DNA of 25,681 nt, from the IMG/VR virus record IMGVR_UViG_3300006802_000495, positions 1 through 25,681 of that record; one strand, written 5' to 3'. Positions within the stretch are counted from its first letter, which is position 1. Each line of letters begins with the position of its first letter. Positions 12,043 to 20,710 of the stretch are shown here, piece by piece. The notes beneath the pieces were generated by a model, which made no database searches, was not told the DNA's origin, and was given only the letters and a program-made list of their open reading frames with translations. The position numbers and the translations under genes were made by a program. The stretch is from a virus.

Positions 12043-13194
12043 ATGCCAACTGGTGTAGTTAGCCTAAGTTCCGATCTGAAACGCAAGAAGTGGATGCGCG
12101 AAGGCTTGGTACAAGCGGCAAGTAAGTCTTTCTGGGCGCCTATGACAGGTACCACTAAAGACGCAATTGTAATGCAAGCCAATAACGAGAACTCCGGTTC
12201 TGGTCACACCGTAGTATTTGACTTCGATGGCAACCTAAGTGGTAAGGCTATTAAAGGCAAAGATACTGCTTTTGGTAAAGGCGAGCAAAAGAAGAAATTC
12301 TCTGACAAAGTGACTGTTGAGCGCTACCGTCTTGTTGTGGACAACGGTGACAAGTTCGATGGTGTGGACATTGGCGATTTGTCAATCAACGAACACTCTG
12401 ACTCTCGTAGCAAGCTTGGTGATTTATTCACTCGCTTCAAAGATCAGTCTCTTTTCGACGCGGCTCAAGGTAACTTGATCACTAATGAAGACGGTCGTCA
12501 AGCGCCTAGTCACGTAATTGACTTAAACGCGACTTTCGACTTTAACTCTTTGTTAGACATCGAAAAAACACTTAAAACCTCTCAAGGTTTTACTACTGGT
12601 GCTGTGCGTCGTCCTATGGACCCGTATATTACTGCTGACGGTAAACCTGTTTGGTTATTTGTTGTTGACTCTGCGATGGCTAATTTGCTTCGTAAAGACA
12701 CCGCAGGCTATCAGACTATCGTACGCTCTGGTGACTTTCGTGGTAGCAAAAACCGTAACATTAGCGGCGTTATCGGTAAACTTGGTAGCTTGCTAATTGT
12801 AGAAGCTGAACAGTTCTTTGGTGCTACTGGTGGTTCTACTGGCGGTTGGGGCTTAAGTGACTCAGAAATTGAAATTTCTGGTCTACGTCAGTATGCTGGT
12901 GCAGCTCCTGCTTCTGCTATTTGGACAGGTCAAGAAGGCTTTGACTACGCGTCTACTGAACTACACTCTCGCGGTGTTATTCTTGGCGCAGGCGGTCTTC
13001 AGACTGCATTCGGTAAAATGCCTGACTACAAGTATCAAGAGTCTCAAGACTTTGGTATTAAGTCTGAGTCTGCCGTTGAGTTCTGGATGGAAGCTCGTAA
13101 AACTAACCTTAAAGCGGAAAACGCCAAGTACAAGCAAGCCAAGATTTCTGATCTTGACTACGGTGTTATCGCTGTTGACGTGAAGGTGGCATAA
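12043..13194 (+). CDS. Major capsid protein (N4-gp56 / DUF4043 family)
   Basis: The 383-aa protein forms the icosahedral shell. Its N-terminal third carries the pattern I associate with the N4-gp56/DUF4043 capsid family: a KKWMREGLVQAASKSFWAP start, then VFDFDGNLSGKAIKGKDTAF and KKKFSDKVTVERYRLVVDNG, followed by SINEHSDSRSKLGDLF. The C-terminal part has the alternating Gly/Ser/Val-rich strands of HK97-type folds. The ribosome-binding site AAAGGAA is good, and the gene has its own predicted promoter. The accessory capsid gene follows after one base. Confidence 0.92.
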   Translation: MPTGVVSLSSDLKRKKWMREGLVQAASKSFWAPMTGTTKDAIVMQANNENSGSGHTVVFDFDGNLSGKAIKGKDTAFGKGEQKKKFSDKVTVERYRLVVDNGDKFDGVDIGDLSINEHSDSRSKLGDLFTRFKDQSLFDAAQGNLITNEDGRQAPSHVIDLNATFDFNSLLDIEKTLKTSQGFTTGAVRRPMDPYITADGKPVWLFVVDSAMANLLRKDTAGYQTIVRSGDFRGSKNRNISGVIGKLGSLLIVEAEQFFGATGGSTGGWGLSDSEIEISGLRQYAGAAPASAIWTGQEGFDYASTELHSRGVILGAGGLQTAFGKMPDYKYQESQDFGIKSESAVEFWMEARKTNLKAENAKYKQAKISDLDYGVIAVDVKVA

Positions 13195-13195
13195 C

Positions 13196-13639
13196 ATGGC
13201 TAACACAGATATCACTCGCTCAGGCGAGTTCGCCCAAAAGAAAAGCATCTGCGTGTTTGCCGCAGATGTGCGAGAAGGTACTAATTTGCAAGAAGGTGAA
13301 ATTCCTGCTGCAACCGGTAACTTCTTAATCGCGAAACTACCACCTGACGCAATTATCACTAACGCTTACGTTAACGTGGTTACTGCAGGTGACGCAGCGA
13401 CCAGCGCAAGTGCTAAACTTGGTACAGCTGAAGGCGGCACAGAAGTTCTTTCTGCTGCCAACCTGAAGACTGTAGGTAAGCAAGGCACTTTCACTGGTCA
13501 AAGTGTTACTGGTACAGGTGTAGACTTGTTCCTAGGGTTAACCGTGACTGGTGCGGCTACTAACGTGGCTCATTACGTTGTGGTTGTTGAGTACTTGGAA
13601 TACCAGAAGAATACTGGTGAGTACACTCAAATCAACTAA
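13196..13639 (+). CDS. Probable capsid decoration or accessory head protein, 147 aa
   Basis: A small Ala/Gly/Thr/Val-rich, mostly beta protein (LPPDAIITNAYVNVVTAG, VDLFLGLTVTGAA, VAHYVVVVEYLEY). Its ATG follows the capsid stop by one base, with AAGGTGG as ribosome-binding site, so it is made together with the shell protein. Gene order and beta-rich composition match head decoration or cement proteins. The terminator at 13651-13679 lies directly after it, suggesting that these two are needed in higher amounts than the genes beyond. Confidence 0.7.
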   Translation: MANTDITRSGEFAQKKSICVFAADVREGTNLQEGEIPAATGNFLIAKLPPDAIITNAYVNVVTAGDAATSASAKLGTAEGGTEVLSAANLKTVGKQGTFTGQSVTGTGVDLFLGLTVTGAATNVAHYVVVVEYLEYQKNTGEYTQIN

Positions 13640-13650
13640 TCCTAACCTCA

Positions 13651-13679
13651 GCCCAGGGTAAAACCTGGGCGCTTTCTTA
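13651..13679 (+). terminator. Intrinsic terminator or attenuator after the capsid genes
   Basis: GCCCAGG-GTAAAA-CCTGGGC is a perfect 7-bp GC-rich stem followed by GCTTTCTT. It lies 11 bases after the stop of the accessory capsid gene. The T-run is interrupted, so partial read-through into the tail genes is expected. Confidence 0.85.
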
Positions 13680-13689
13680 GGCTGGTCTC

Positions 13690-14625
13690 ATGGCTACACG
13701 AATAGAAAACATTCTACTACGGGCTAGAGACACTCTGGCCGATCCCGAAGCTGAACGTTGGTCAGACGATCGACTGCTCCGCATACTAGACGAAGGTCAG
13801 AAAGACCTCGCTAAGCAAACCCAAATTCTAAAAGGTCGACACGAGTTCGTAGTTGAAATCGGCGTTGATACTTACACTTTACCTGAAAACTTATGGCTCA
13901 TCCAGCGTGCTTCCTTTGACAGCACAGAGATACCTTTATATTCCTATGACAATATGGATGAGCGAGCTAAGAAACAGCGTTTATCACGTGGTACGTATGA
14001 CTCCAGAGAACGCGGACATAACGTTAGTATAGACTACATCGGTGAACAACGTTGGGAACTAGACGAAGGTGACCAAATTGCTGCACTGATATTTGATAAC
14101 CGTAATCTAGATCAAATCCGAGTATATCCTATACCTAATGAAGGCATAGCAGAAAATAACTACCCTTTTGAAAATACAGGAACTATAGAGTTTGCAGGTG
14201 ACGAGTACTTTGGTGTGGTCACAGGATTAACTGGTGAGCCTGACTATACTTTTGACTCAGTATTTGGTGAAGTAACTCAGCTGTTTGATCCTAGTATTCA
14301 GTCTGAGCAAATCGATGACTTCGGATTTGTAACTGACATAGTAGACTCTACAGGCGCAGTTAATATCTGGTATACTCGCATACCAGATACTTTGACAGAC
14401 GTCTTAGACGAGTTAGAAATACCTTCGATGTTTGATACTGCTTTAAAGCACTACGTAGTTGCACATGCATTCCGCGATGACTTAGATGTACAGTATCGAG
14501 ACATGGCAGCTGAGTCGATGCAACTGTATAATCGAGAACTTGACGTAGCTAAGAACACAAATAGTACTAACGGTACTAGTAACGCTAACAACTTTAGATC
14601 GACTTATTCAGGAGCATTCGACTAA
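13690..14625 (+). CDS. Head-tail adaptor protein (SU10-adaptor-like)
   Basis: The 311-aa protein would sit below the portal and join head to tail. The N-terminus (ENILLRARDTLADPEAERWS followed by DDRLLRILDEGQKDLAKQT) is the helical signature of podovirus adaptors of the SU10 type. A beta-rich central region carries an acidic, Phe/Gly-rich insert (about residues 160-225). A helical C-terminal segment (FDTALKHYVVAHAFRDD...) and an Asn/Thr/Ser-rich tail follow. It starts 10 bases after the terminator with a poor ribosome-binding site, and its stop overlaps the spike ATG as TAATG. Confidence 0.8.
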   Translation: MATRIENILLRARDTLADPEAERWSDDRLLRILDEGQKDLAKQTQILKGRHEFVVEIGVDTYTLPENLWLIQRASFDSTEIPLYSYDNMDERAKKQRLSRGTYDSRERGHNVSIDYIGEQRWELDEGDQIAALIFDNRNLDQIRVYPIPNEGIAENNYPFENTGTIEFAGDEYFGVVTGLTGEPDYTFDSVFGEVTQLFDPSIQSEQIDDFGFVTDIVDSTGAVNIWYTRIPDTLTDVLDELEIPSMFDTALKHYVVAHAFRDDLDVQYRDMAAESMQLYNRELDVAKNTNSTNGTSNANNFRSTYSGAFD

Positions 14626-16535
14626 TGGCAAATCAACGAGTGGTCCGCAAATCGAAAGCGGGCGTCCAAGACTTAATCTTAGGCAAAGGCCAGGTAACGC
14701 AACAGCGTGGTGAAAATGAGTACCAGATTGACCGCCTAGACGTGCCTGTAGCTGTTGACTCAATCGCAGAGATGACTGCCTTAGATACCGATGACTATAC
14801 TCGTGCTCGCGTATACTCTGATGCCACAACGTTTGTAGACTACATCTACGATGGAAGCGTTACCGAAGGCATCGCACCTGACGACGTGTCAGCCACAGGT
14901 TTCTGGGTTGAAAGTATTTCAACACGACATCGATCACTAAACTACGCTACTGTCGCACTAGCTGTACTAGACGCATCACTAAGAGTAGGTGACATAGTTA
15001 ACACTACAGAGTACTCGACTGGGAATAGTGGTGGCGCGCCTTACGTAGTAGTTGGAGCAGGGACTGGAACAGCTGACGGCGGTCTATACCACGATGTTAT
15101 AAACGGTTTGCAGCTTAAGTTGAGTGTTGTAGGCGCAGTGAAGCTTAGTCAGTTAGGCAACGTTCTTAGCGCCTCCGCATACTTCTTTAGGCACATCGTA
15201 ATTGATAGTAACATAACTAAGACAGGGACTTATGCGATACAAGAGTCCCAAGTAGTGGAGCTTCAGGCAGACATCCTACAGGATGACAACCTAACTTGCT
15301 TTAGCTCAACTGCTTCTAACTGGAAGCTAACAGGCAACGGTGAGGTTAGAAGATCAGCAGGGTTGCCTGTTGCACTCATACCCGGTTCAATTGGGCTATC
15401 AGTATCCCCAACCTGCTTTAAATATTCCATAACAGGTAATATCGTATTTAGACACTTCTCGCAGGTAGGTGTATTGCTTGATGGCGGTGATATTATCACT
15501 GGTGCAGTGGGTAGAAATAATATAGACAACATCACTTGCGTCAATAACTGGGACGGTTGGAATATTCTTGATGGGTTCCCCGTTGAGTACGTGTCTATAA
15601 GCAATAGCTTCTCAACGGACAACGTTAACGTCGGTGTATTACTTGAGGCCGGAAACATAAACTGGTTAGGAGGCACAATTTCAGGTAACAAAGGAGGATT
15701 ACACCTTCGACACCCTGTTGCTGGTGGTAATCCTCATCATGGTATGTTCGTTGGAACCAATATAAACCACAATGTAGATTACCAATTATGGGCTGATAAG
15801 GTGGCTAATGGGCATGATTTCTCAGGCTGCCATTTTTACAATAACGCAGACCCCTCCACGGGAAGGATCATCCTTGACAATTGCAGGGGGATAAATATAT
15901 CAGGCGGCACTATTGGTACTGTTATTGAGTACATAGACGATGGTCACGTGCATGTAGGGTATAACCGCATTGCTGGCAATAAGATGGAGCTGGCTAATAG
16001 CGGGATAGAGCCAACAGCGGGTAACTTCAATAGAAAGTGGCTGTACGTAGAAGATAATTTCAGTAAGCTTGGACGATGGGGTCAGAACGACAGCGCCAAT
16101 GTGCAGTTTTTAAGGTGGCAAGGCGGCGGCGCACAGGTATTATCCGGTTCAACAGAGTATAATCTAACCACCTTAATAGGGGATGTTGAAATAGATAACA
16201 GGGAAATATTCGACGGTGTTAATCTTACAATTCCCTATCTTGTAGGTTTAACGGTAAGCGTGAGTTTAGACTTATCAGCAAATGGGTTTCTAGTAGGAGG
16301 GGAGACATTGTTCATAGAGAGAGACGCCCAAGGCGATGACAATTGGCAACTCCTAAGAAACGTGAATCTACAGCCATTAGTCAATTCGGCCGGTACTCGC
16401 TACAGTATAGATGTGTCAATACCTTTCGATTTCGGTGCAGGCTCAAAAATCAGGGTGCGTCTGGTAGGAATGGACAATGCGACAACTTACACTATAGCCC
16501 CAGGCGGCCACGTATCGTGCATTTCAGGGCGTTAA
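14625..16535 (+). CDS. Tail spike / receptor-binding protein with beta-helix
   Basis: The 636-aa protein probably binds, and may cut, a surface polysaccharide. Residues 1-175 form an anchor with typical linker text (VDSIAEMTALDTDDYTRARV, then SLNYATVALAVLD...GDIVNT..YSTGNSGGAPYVV). From about 180 to 470 come repeated short Ile/Val/Gly/Asn strands (NITCVNNWDG, ISNSFSTDNVNVGVL, INISGGTIGTV) of a right-handed beta-helix. The last 130 residues are beta-rich (a tip or trimerisation domain). Base use shifts after the anchor to more GGG, AGG and ATA, which suggests a swapped receptor domain. No catalytic residues can be named with safety. Start overlaps the adaptor stop by one base. Confidence 0.85.
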   Translation: MANQRVVRKSKAGVQDLILGKGQVTQQRGENEYQIDRLDVPVAVDSIAEMTALDTDDYTRARVYSDATTFVDYIYDGSVTEGIAPDDVSATGFWVESISTRHRSLNYATVALAVLDASLRVGDIVNTTEYSTGNSGGAPYVVVGAGTGTADGGLYHDVINGLQLKLSVVGAVKLSQLGNVLSASAYFFRHIVIDSNITKTGTYAIQESQVVELQADILQDDNLTCFSSTASNWKLTGNGEVRRSAGLPVALIPGSIGLSVSPTCFKYSITGNIVFRHFSQVGVLLDGGDIITGAVGRNNIDNITCVNNWDGWNILDGFPVEYVSISNSFSTDNVNVGVLLEAGNINWLGGTISGNKGGLHLRHPVAGGNPHHGMFVGTNINHNVDYQLWADKVANGHDFSGCHFYNNADPSTGRIILDNCRGINISGGTIGTVIEYIDDGHVHVGYNRIAGNKMELANSGIEPTAGNFNRKWLYVEDNFSKLGRWGQNDSANVQFLRWQGGGAQVLSGSTEYNLTTLIGDVEIDNREIFDGVNLTIPYLVGLTVSVSLDLSANGFLVGGETLFIERDAQGDDNWQLLRNVNLQPLVNSAGTRYSIDVSIPFDFGAGSKIRVRLVGMDNATTYTIAPGGHVSCISGR

Positions 16536-16554
16536 TAACTTAAGGAGAACGATA

Positions 16555-17304
16555 ATGGCAGGACGCGGATTTTATTCGAATGGAATTGATGTAAGTCATG
16601 ACCCAATGATCGCTGTAGGAGCCGGTAAAGTTCCTGGTGTTAGCTTCTTTAACGTTAATGCCAGGCGCACTGCGCTGTCTACTACTAGCCCTACAGTGCT
16701 AGTAGACTTTACAGATGACTACGCATTCCCTAGTGAGACTGGCGAGGCTATGACTATTGTATCAGACAACGTGCTGGACACTAGTAATGTGATGTACATC
16801 GAGGGACTGGATGCTGATAAGTTGTACAAGGAGCTCACAGTTACACTCGCAGGTACAACTCCAGTAGATATCGGTGTGTGGAGTCGCATCAACGCGGTGT
16901 CTACCTTAGTTAAAGAGATAGTCGGGAGTGTTACTGTTGCTGGAGCTAACACTTACGCAGTAGTTCCTGCGTTAACTCAGCGGTCATCACTAGGTGTGCA
17001 CTCCACGCCAGATAACACGTCTTCGCAGGTGCTTTCAGTTATACCTACGATTATTAAAACTGGCGGTTCCGCGTCGTATGTTAATGGTGGAGTCTCTTTC
17101 CGCTCCGCTAGGCCTGGTTTATTAGGTGCGTTTAGTACGCCGTTCACCTACGGCTTGCGTACTGACGGTACGTCAGCAACAGAGCTGCGTAATGTAGTAC
17201 CCGCTTCGTTAGAAGGGTCTGTGGACTACAAGATTAACGCGATTGCAACAGCTAATGATACTACGCATTACGTCCGAATGACCGTACTCACACAAGAGAA
17301 TTAG
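16555..17304 (+). CDS. Predicted virion structural protein, 249 aa
   Basis: A beta-rich, Thr/Ser/Val/Ala-rich protein (MAGRGFYSNGIDVSHDPMIA, later VTLAGTTPVDIGVWSRI and SLEGSVDYKINAIATAND). AAGGAG lies 7 bases before the ATG. Position between the spike and the nozzle-like gene suggests a head-tail or tail-fibre accessory protein. No family is recognised with confidence; the composition is typical of virion surface proteins. Confidence 0.65.
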   Translation: MAGRGFYSNGIDVSHDPMIAVGAGKVPGVSFFNVNARRTALSTTSPTVLVDFTDDYAFPSETGEAMTIVSDNVLDTSNVMYIEGLDADKLYKELTVTLAGTTPVDIGVWSRINAVSTLVKEIVGSVTVAGANTYAVVPALTQRSSLGVHSTPDNTSSQVLSVIPTIIKTGGSASYVNGGVSFRSARPGLLGAFSTPFTYGLRTDGTSATELRNVVPASLEGSVDYKINAIATANDTTHYVRMTVLTQEN

Positions 17305-17305
17305 T

Positions 17306-19204
17306 ATGAAGGTACAACAGTTTCAAGGTGGCTTAAGCACTCGAGTAGCGCCACAGTTCTTAAACGTTAACGAAGGAGTTGTATACGAAAACGTAGATAA
17401 CTCTAAGGGTGTACTTGCACCTATTAAAGACCTAGAGGCTACAACTATCAGCGTAAAGCCTTACCACACTTGGTATGACTTTGCACAAGAGTGGGTAGAC
17501 TCAGATAAGTTACGCGACTATGTAGAATATAAGCGTAAGTTATATTGGACAGACCGGTCAGGTACTCCACAGGTCTATGATGGTACTAACACCTTTAACT
17601 TAGGTATTGAGCCTCCAGCGGAGTTAACAGACACAACAGTGCGTTCTATAGAAGACATAGTAGAAGCTTCCTTTGAGGTAGTGTTAGACACGGGCAACAT
17701 ACCCAATACAGATACTTTTTACGTCTTAGTTAATGAAGATGCAGATTACCAGACTAACGACATAGCTGTTCTAGTAGACTCTAGATCTAAGACTGTCACT
17801 GAGCGGCAGAGACGTGGCAAGGGCTTTAAAACAGTTACTAAAACTGTTACGCCTGAGCTACGAACTATTACTGTCTCTGGCGTAGCTGGAATGGTGTACG
17901 GTACCTTAGGAGTTGGTGTGTATCGTTTGTACGAAGGTGTATATCGAAGAGTTGGTTACTTAGCTAATGACACAGACACAGTAATAGACTCTGTTAATGA
18001 TATAAGTGCTAATGATGAATTAGATGAAGATAAGTTCTTCCCGCTACAAGGCGTGTATCAGTACGAGCTAACATTTTACAACAGTACTACAGGTGTTGAG
18101 TCAGGCCCTAGTCCTGTGTCTGTTGAGTACGATTTAGAGCGTGGCGGTTTAGTGACTTTTAATAACCTGCCTGTGTCTACTGATCCCCAAGTGGACAAGA
18201 AGCGACTGTACAGAGTAGGTGGCAATTTAACTGCGTTTACTTTAGTTACAGAATTAGGTAATGCTGTTACGACTTACACAGATGATACTAAAGACGTAGA
18301 TGTAGAAGGCAGTTTGTTGCCTTCGTCTATTGCAGCTCAAGCTCCTGGCGGTTTAGCGTTTATTACTGAAGCATACGCTATGTTATTCGGAGCTGTCGGA
18401 TCACTACTGCGTTTCACGCCTATTGGTGAACCTGAAAGTTGGCCAGTAACTTACTTTTTAACTTTTGACGCTGATATAACAGGTATCGCTGCTGTGTCTA
18501 ACGGCGTGCTAGTGTTTTCTAAGTTCAAGACTTACTTGGTTACTGGTACAGGCCCTACTTCTCTGTCAGTTCAAGTTTTGTCTAGCGATCAAGGCTGTTT
18601 AGCTTATGAGTCTGTGCAAACTATACGCGGTGCTGCACTTTGGGTATCTAGCGATGGGATCTGTACTTCTTCAGGTAACCAGGTAGACGTGATATCTAAG
18701 GACAAGTTAGGTAAGATCAGTGCTAATGTAATAGACTCGGTCGTATTCGATGAAGCTTACTATGCTTTAGAGACTACAGGTAGTATCCTTAGTTTCGACT
18801 TTGCGTATGGTAAAATATACAGACGCTTAAACCTAGGTGTTGAGTCTTTAGTTATAGCGAATGACGTGTTATACGGACGTAAGAATGGAGTACTCCAGGA
18901 GTTCTATGGCTCTTCACTTCCGGCTACTCAGAAGTACAAGTCTCCTCGCTTTATTGAAGGCTCAGTAACTGATAATAAAATGTACAAAAAGATTCACATT
19001 TATCACGAAGGTGATATAATTGTAAATGTTTGGATTAATAATCAGCTTGTCATACAGAATCGGCAACTGACTGGTACAGACAGTACTACAATCCAAGTAC
19101 CTCAGGAGTTACAGCGTGGCTTCTTTATTCAACTTGAATTTGAAGGTACTGGTACTGTACATGAATATGAATATGAAGCGACTATGTCAAAGAGTACTAA
19201 ATGA
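17306..19204 (+). CDS. Tail nozzle-like protein, 632 aa
   Basis: The protein starts MKVQQFQGGLSTRVAPQFLN, an opening common in podovirus nozzle/tail-tube proteins, and is followed by EGVVYENVDNSKGVLAPIKD. The C-terminal half has propeller-like blades: GEPESWPVTYFLTFDADITG, then a GVLVFSKFKTYLVTGTGPTS strand pair, SSDQGCLAYESVQTI and WVSSDGICTSSG. It would form the lower end of the short tail, through which DNA leaves. The start follows the previous stop by one base and the stop overlaps the next gene as ATGA. The assignment is by pattern; the fold was not tested. Confidence 0.75.
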   Translation: MKVQQFQGGLSTRVAPQFLNVNEGVVYENVDNSKGVLAPIKDLEATTISVKPYHTWYDFAQEWVDSDKLRDYVEYKRKLYWTDRSGTPQVYDGTNTFNLGIEPPAELTDTTVRSIEDIVEASFEVVLDTGNIPNTDTFYVLVNEDADYQTNDIAVLVDSRSKTVTERQRRGKGFKTVTKTVTPELRTITVSGVAGMVYGTLGVGVYRLYEGVYRRVGYLANDTDTVIDSVNDISANDELDEDKFFPLQGVYQYELTFYNSTTGVESGPSPVSVEYDLERGGLVTFNNLPVSTDPQVDKKRLYRVGGNLTAFTLVTELGNAVTTYTDDTKDVDVEGSLLPSSIAAQAPGGLAFITEAYAMLFGAVGSLLRFTPIGEPESWPVTYFLTFDADITGIAAVSNGVLVFSKFKTYLVTGTGPTSLSVQVLSSDQGCLAYESVQTIRGAALWVSSDGICTSSGNQVDVISKDKLGKISANVIDSVVFDEAYYALETTGSILSFDFAYGKIYRRLNLGVESLVIANDVLYGRKNGVLQEFYGSSLPATQKYKSPRFIEGSVTDNKMYKKIHIYHEGDIIVNVWINNQLVIQNRQLTGTDSTTIQVPQELQRGFFIQLEFEGTGTVHEYEYEATMSKSTK

Positions 19205-19587
19205 ATGAGTCACTAGTAGCTATACCTCCTGACGTAGCAGAACCTGAAGTACTCAGAAGGTTCCTGTTACGCCTGGTAGAGGAACTAGACTCAGTACTTG
19301 GTTTTCGCGGGAATGACAGCTTGGTTAGACAGTCTGACTTATCTCAAACTTCAGAAGGTTTAGATTCTGCCAGAGTTACGCTGTCAAGTTTGTCTGAAGA
19401 TCTAACAACTCTTAGTGATCTAGTAAGAGAGATAACTGAAGAGTCTGAAGTAGGCGCTGACTCTTTACAAGCTCAGATTAGCGATCTGGAGAGTAGACTA
19501 AGTTCTGCAGAGTCTACTATAGTAAGTCATACAGCAGAACTTGCAGATCACGAAACAAGAATAGCAGCTCTGGAGGCCGCGCCATGA
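19201..19587 (+). CDS. Coiled-coil virion protein, 128 aa
   Basis: After a short Pro-rich start (MNESLVAIPPDVAEPE) and a helical segment (VLRRFLLRLVEELDSVLGF), nearly all of the rest is heptad-like (LSSLSEDLTTLSDLVREITE; LQAQISDLESRLSSAESTIV; ELADHETRIAALEA), so a trimeric or dimeric coiled coil is expected. It overlaps both neighbours by four bases (ATGA), between the nozzle and the cupin-like gene. It may be a fibre stalk or connector. No family is recognised. Confidence 0.7.
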   Translation: MNESLVAIPPDVAEPEVLRRFLLRLVEELDSVLGFRGNDSLVRQSDLSQTSEGLDSARVTLSSLSEDLTTLSDLVREITEESEVGADSLQAQISDLESRLSSAESTIVSHTAELADHETRIAALEAAP

Positions 19588-20015
19588 CATCAGCACTAGC
19601 CCTTCGTAGTAAAATTGATCGTCTAGAAGATGCTATGAACTCTAGAGAAGACGTCGTTGGTGCTGAAGCATTCGAGCTAAAACACCACTTCACTGACAAC
19701 GGTATGTATGCTCGTGAAATCATCTTACCTGCTGGCTCACTAGTTGTAGGTAAGATAAAGAAAGAAGAACATATAAGCGTTATCTCAGCAGGCTTTGTAA
19801 CTGAAGTAACAGAAGAAGGTACGCAGCATATTAAGGCGCCTTATACTATGGTATCTCGTGCTGGAACCAAGCGAGTGGTGCTAGCACATGAGACTACTGT
19901 TTGGACAACCATACACTTTTCTAAAGAAACGGATATTGACAAAATGGTTGATGACATAGCAGTAGATAATCGAGAGCAGTACGAAAATTTACTGGAGGAA
20001 TTACAATGTCCGTAG
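19584..20015 (+). CDS. Cupin-like virion-associated protein, 143 aa
   Basis: A short N-terminal helix (LRSKIDRLEDAMNSRED) is followed by a cupin-type double-stranded beta-helix: KHHFTDNGMYAREIILPAGS, then LVVGKIKKEEHISVISAGFV, IKAPYTMVSRAGTKRVVLAH and TVWTTIHFS. Similar proteins occur between tail and ejection genes in many podoviruses. The usual cupin metal-binding histidines are not all in place, so a structural role is more likely than an enzyme. GGAGG lies 7 bases before the ATG, and the start overlaps the coiled-coil gene by four bases. Confidence 0.7.
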   Translation: MTSALALRSKIDRLEDAMNSREDVVGAEAFELKHHFTDNGMYAREIILPAGSLVVGKIKKEEHISVISAGFVTEVTEEGTQHIKAPYTMVSRAGTKRVVLAHETTVWTTIHFSKETDIDKMVDDIAVDNREQYENLLEELQCP

Positions 20016-20701
20016 TAGCAGCAGGAGTAGTAGCAGGCGGTACAATTATATCAGGTTACATGGCAGGTGAAGCAGCTGATAAAGCTAGTAAGCGTGCAGC
20101 AGCTATGTCAGCCGAACAGCTAGCATTTGAGAAGAAAAAATACGCCGAGTGGCAAGACACTTATGGCGGTATCGAAGACAACTTATCAGAGTACTACAGT
20201 AACCTTACTCCTGACTTTTACGCTGCCCAAGGCTTAGAGTTGTTCCAAAAAGAACAAGAGAAAGCTCTGACTCAAATCAAGACTTCATTAGCTCAGCGAG
20301 GTATTGAAGATAGCGGTTTAGCTATAGCTATGGAACGAGAAGCTGAACAAGACGCTGCAGTTAACCGAGCGACTATTCGAGCTCAAGCACCTGGACAAGT
20401 AGCTGAAGAAAAGAGACAGTTCCTACAAGTAGGCTTAGGCCAAAACCCAGGAGCAGGAATTAGCTCAACGTTATCGCAAAGAGCTCAAGACGCGTCAGCC
20501 ACTGCACGTCAAGCAGAACAAGCAGCAGGTGTAGCGTACGGTACCGCAGTAAAAGAAGTAGGTACTGCATTAACAGAGTACATAAACCAACCGGCAGTAA
20601 CACCGCCGTTACCACCTACAGCACCTGTGTATAATCCTGGTTACGCTGATGTGGGTCAAACTTCAGCTAATCAATATGGCGCCTACGATACTACGGCTTA
20701 G
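20006..20701 (+). CDS. Internal virion / ejection protein, 231 aa
   Basis: The N-terminus (SVVAAGVVAGGTIISGYMAG) is a small-residue-rich hydrophobic segment, followed by a long Ala/Gln/Glu-rich helical region (about 25-190) and a Pro-rich end (TPPLPPTAPVYNPG). This plan matches gp14-like ejection proteins of T7-type phages, which enter the host envelope to form a DNA channel. GGAGG precedes the ATG, which lies 10 bases inside the previous gene. Assignment is by architecture and position. Confidence 0.7.
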   Translation: MSVVAAGVVAGGTIISGYMAGEAADKASKRAAAMSAEQLAFEKKKYAEWQDTYGGIEDNLSEYYSNLTPDFYAAQGLELFQKEQEKALTQIKTSLAQRGIEDSGLAIAMEREAEQDAAVNRATIRAQAPGQVAEEKRQFLQVGLGQNPGAGISSTLSQRAQDASATARQAEQAAGVAYGTAVKEVGTALTEYINQPAVTPPLPPTAPVYNPGYADVGQTSANQYGAYDTTA

Positions 20702-20710
20702 GAGATACTA

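Noticed and set aside
12961-13359. A 132-codon minus-strand frame opposite the capsid and accessory capsid genes
   Set aside because: It crosses the boundary of two clear plus-strand genes, lacks a ribosome-binding site and shows no recognisable protein features; it is a shadow of the real genes.
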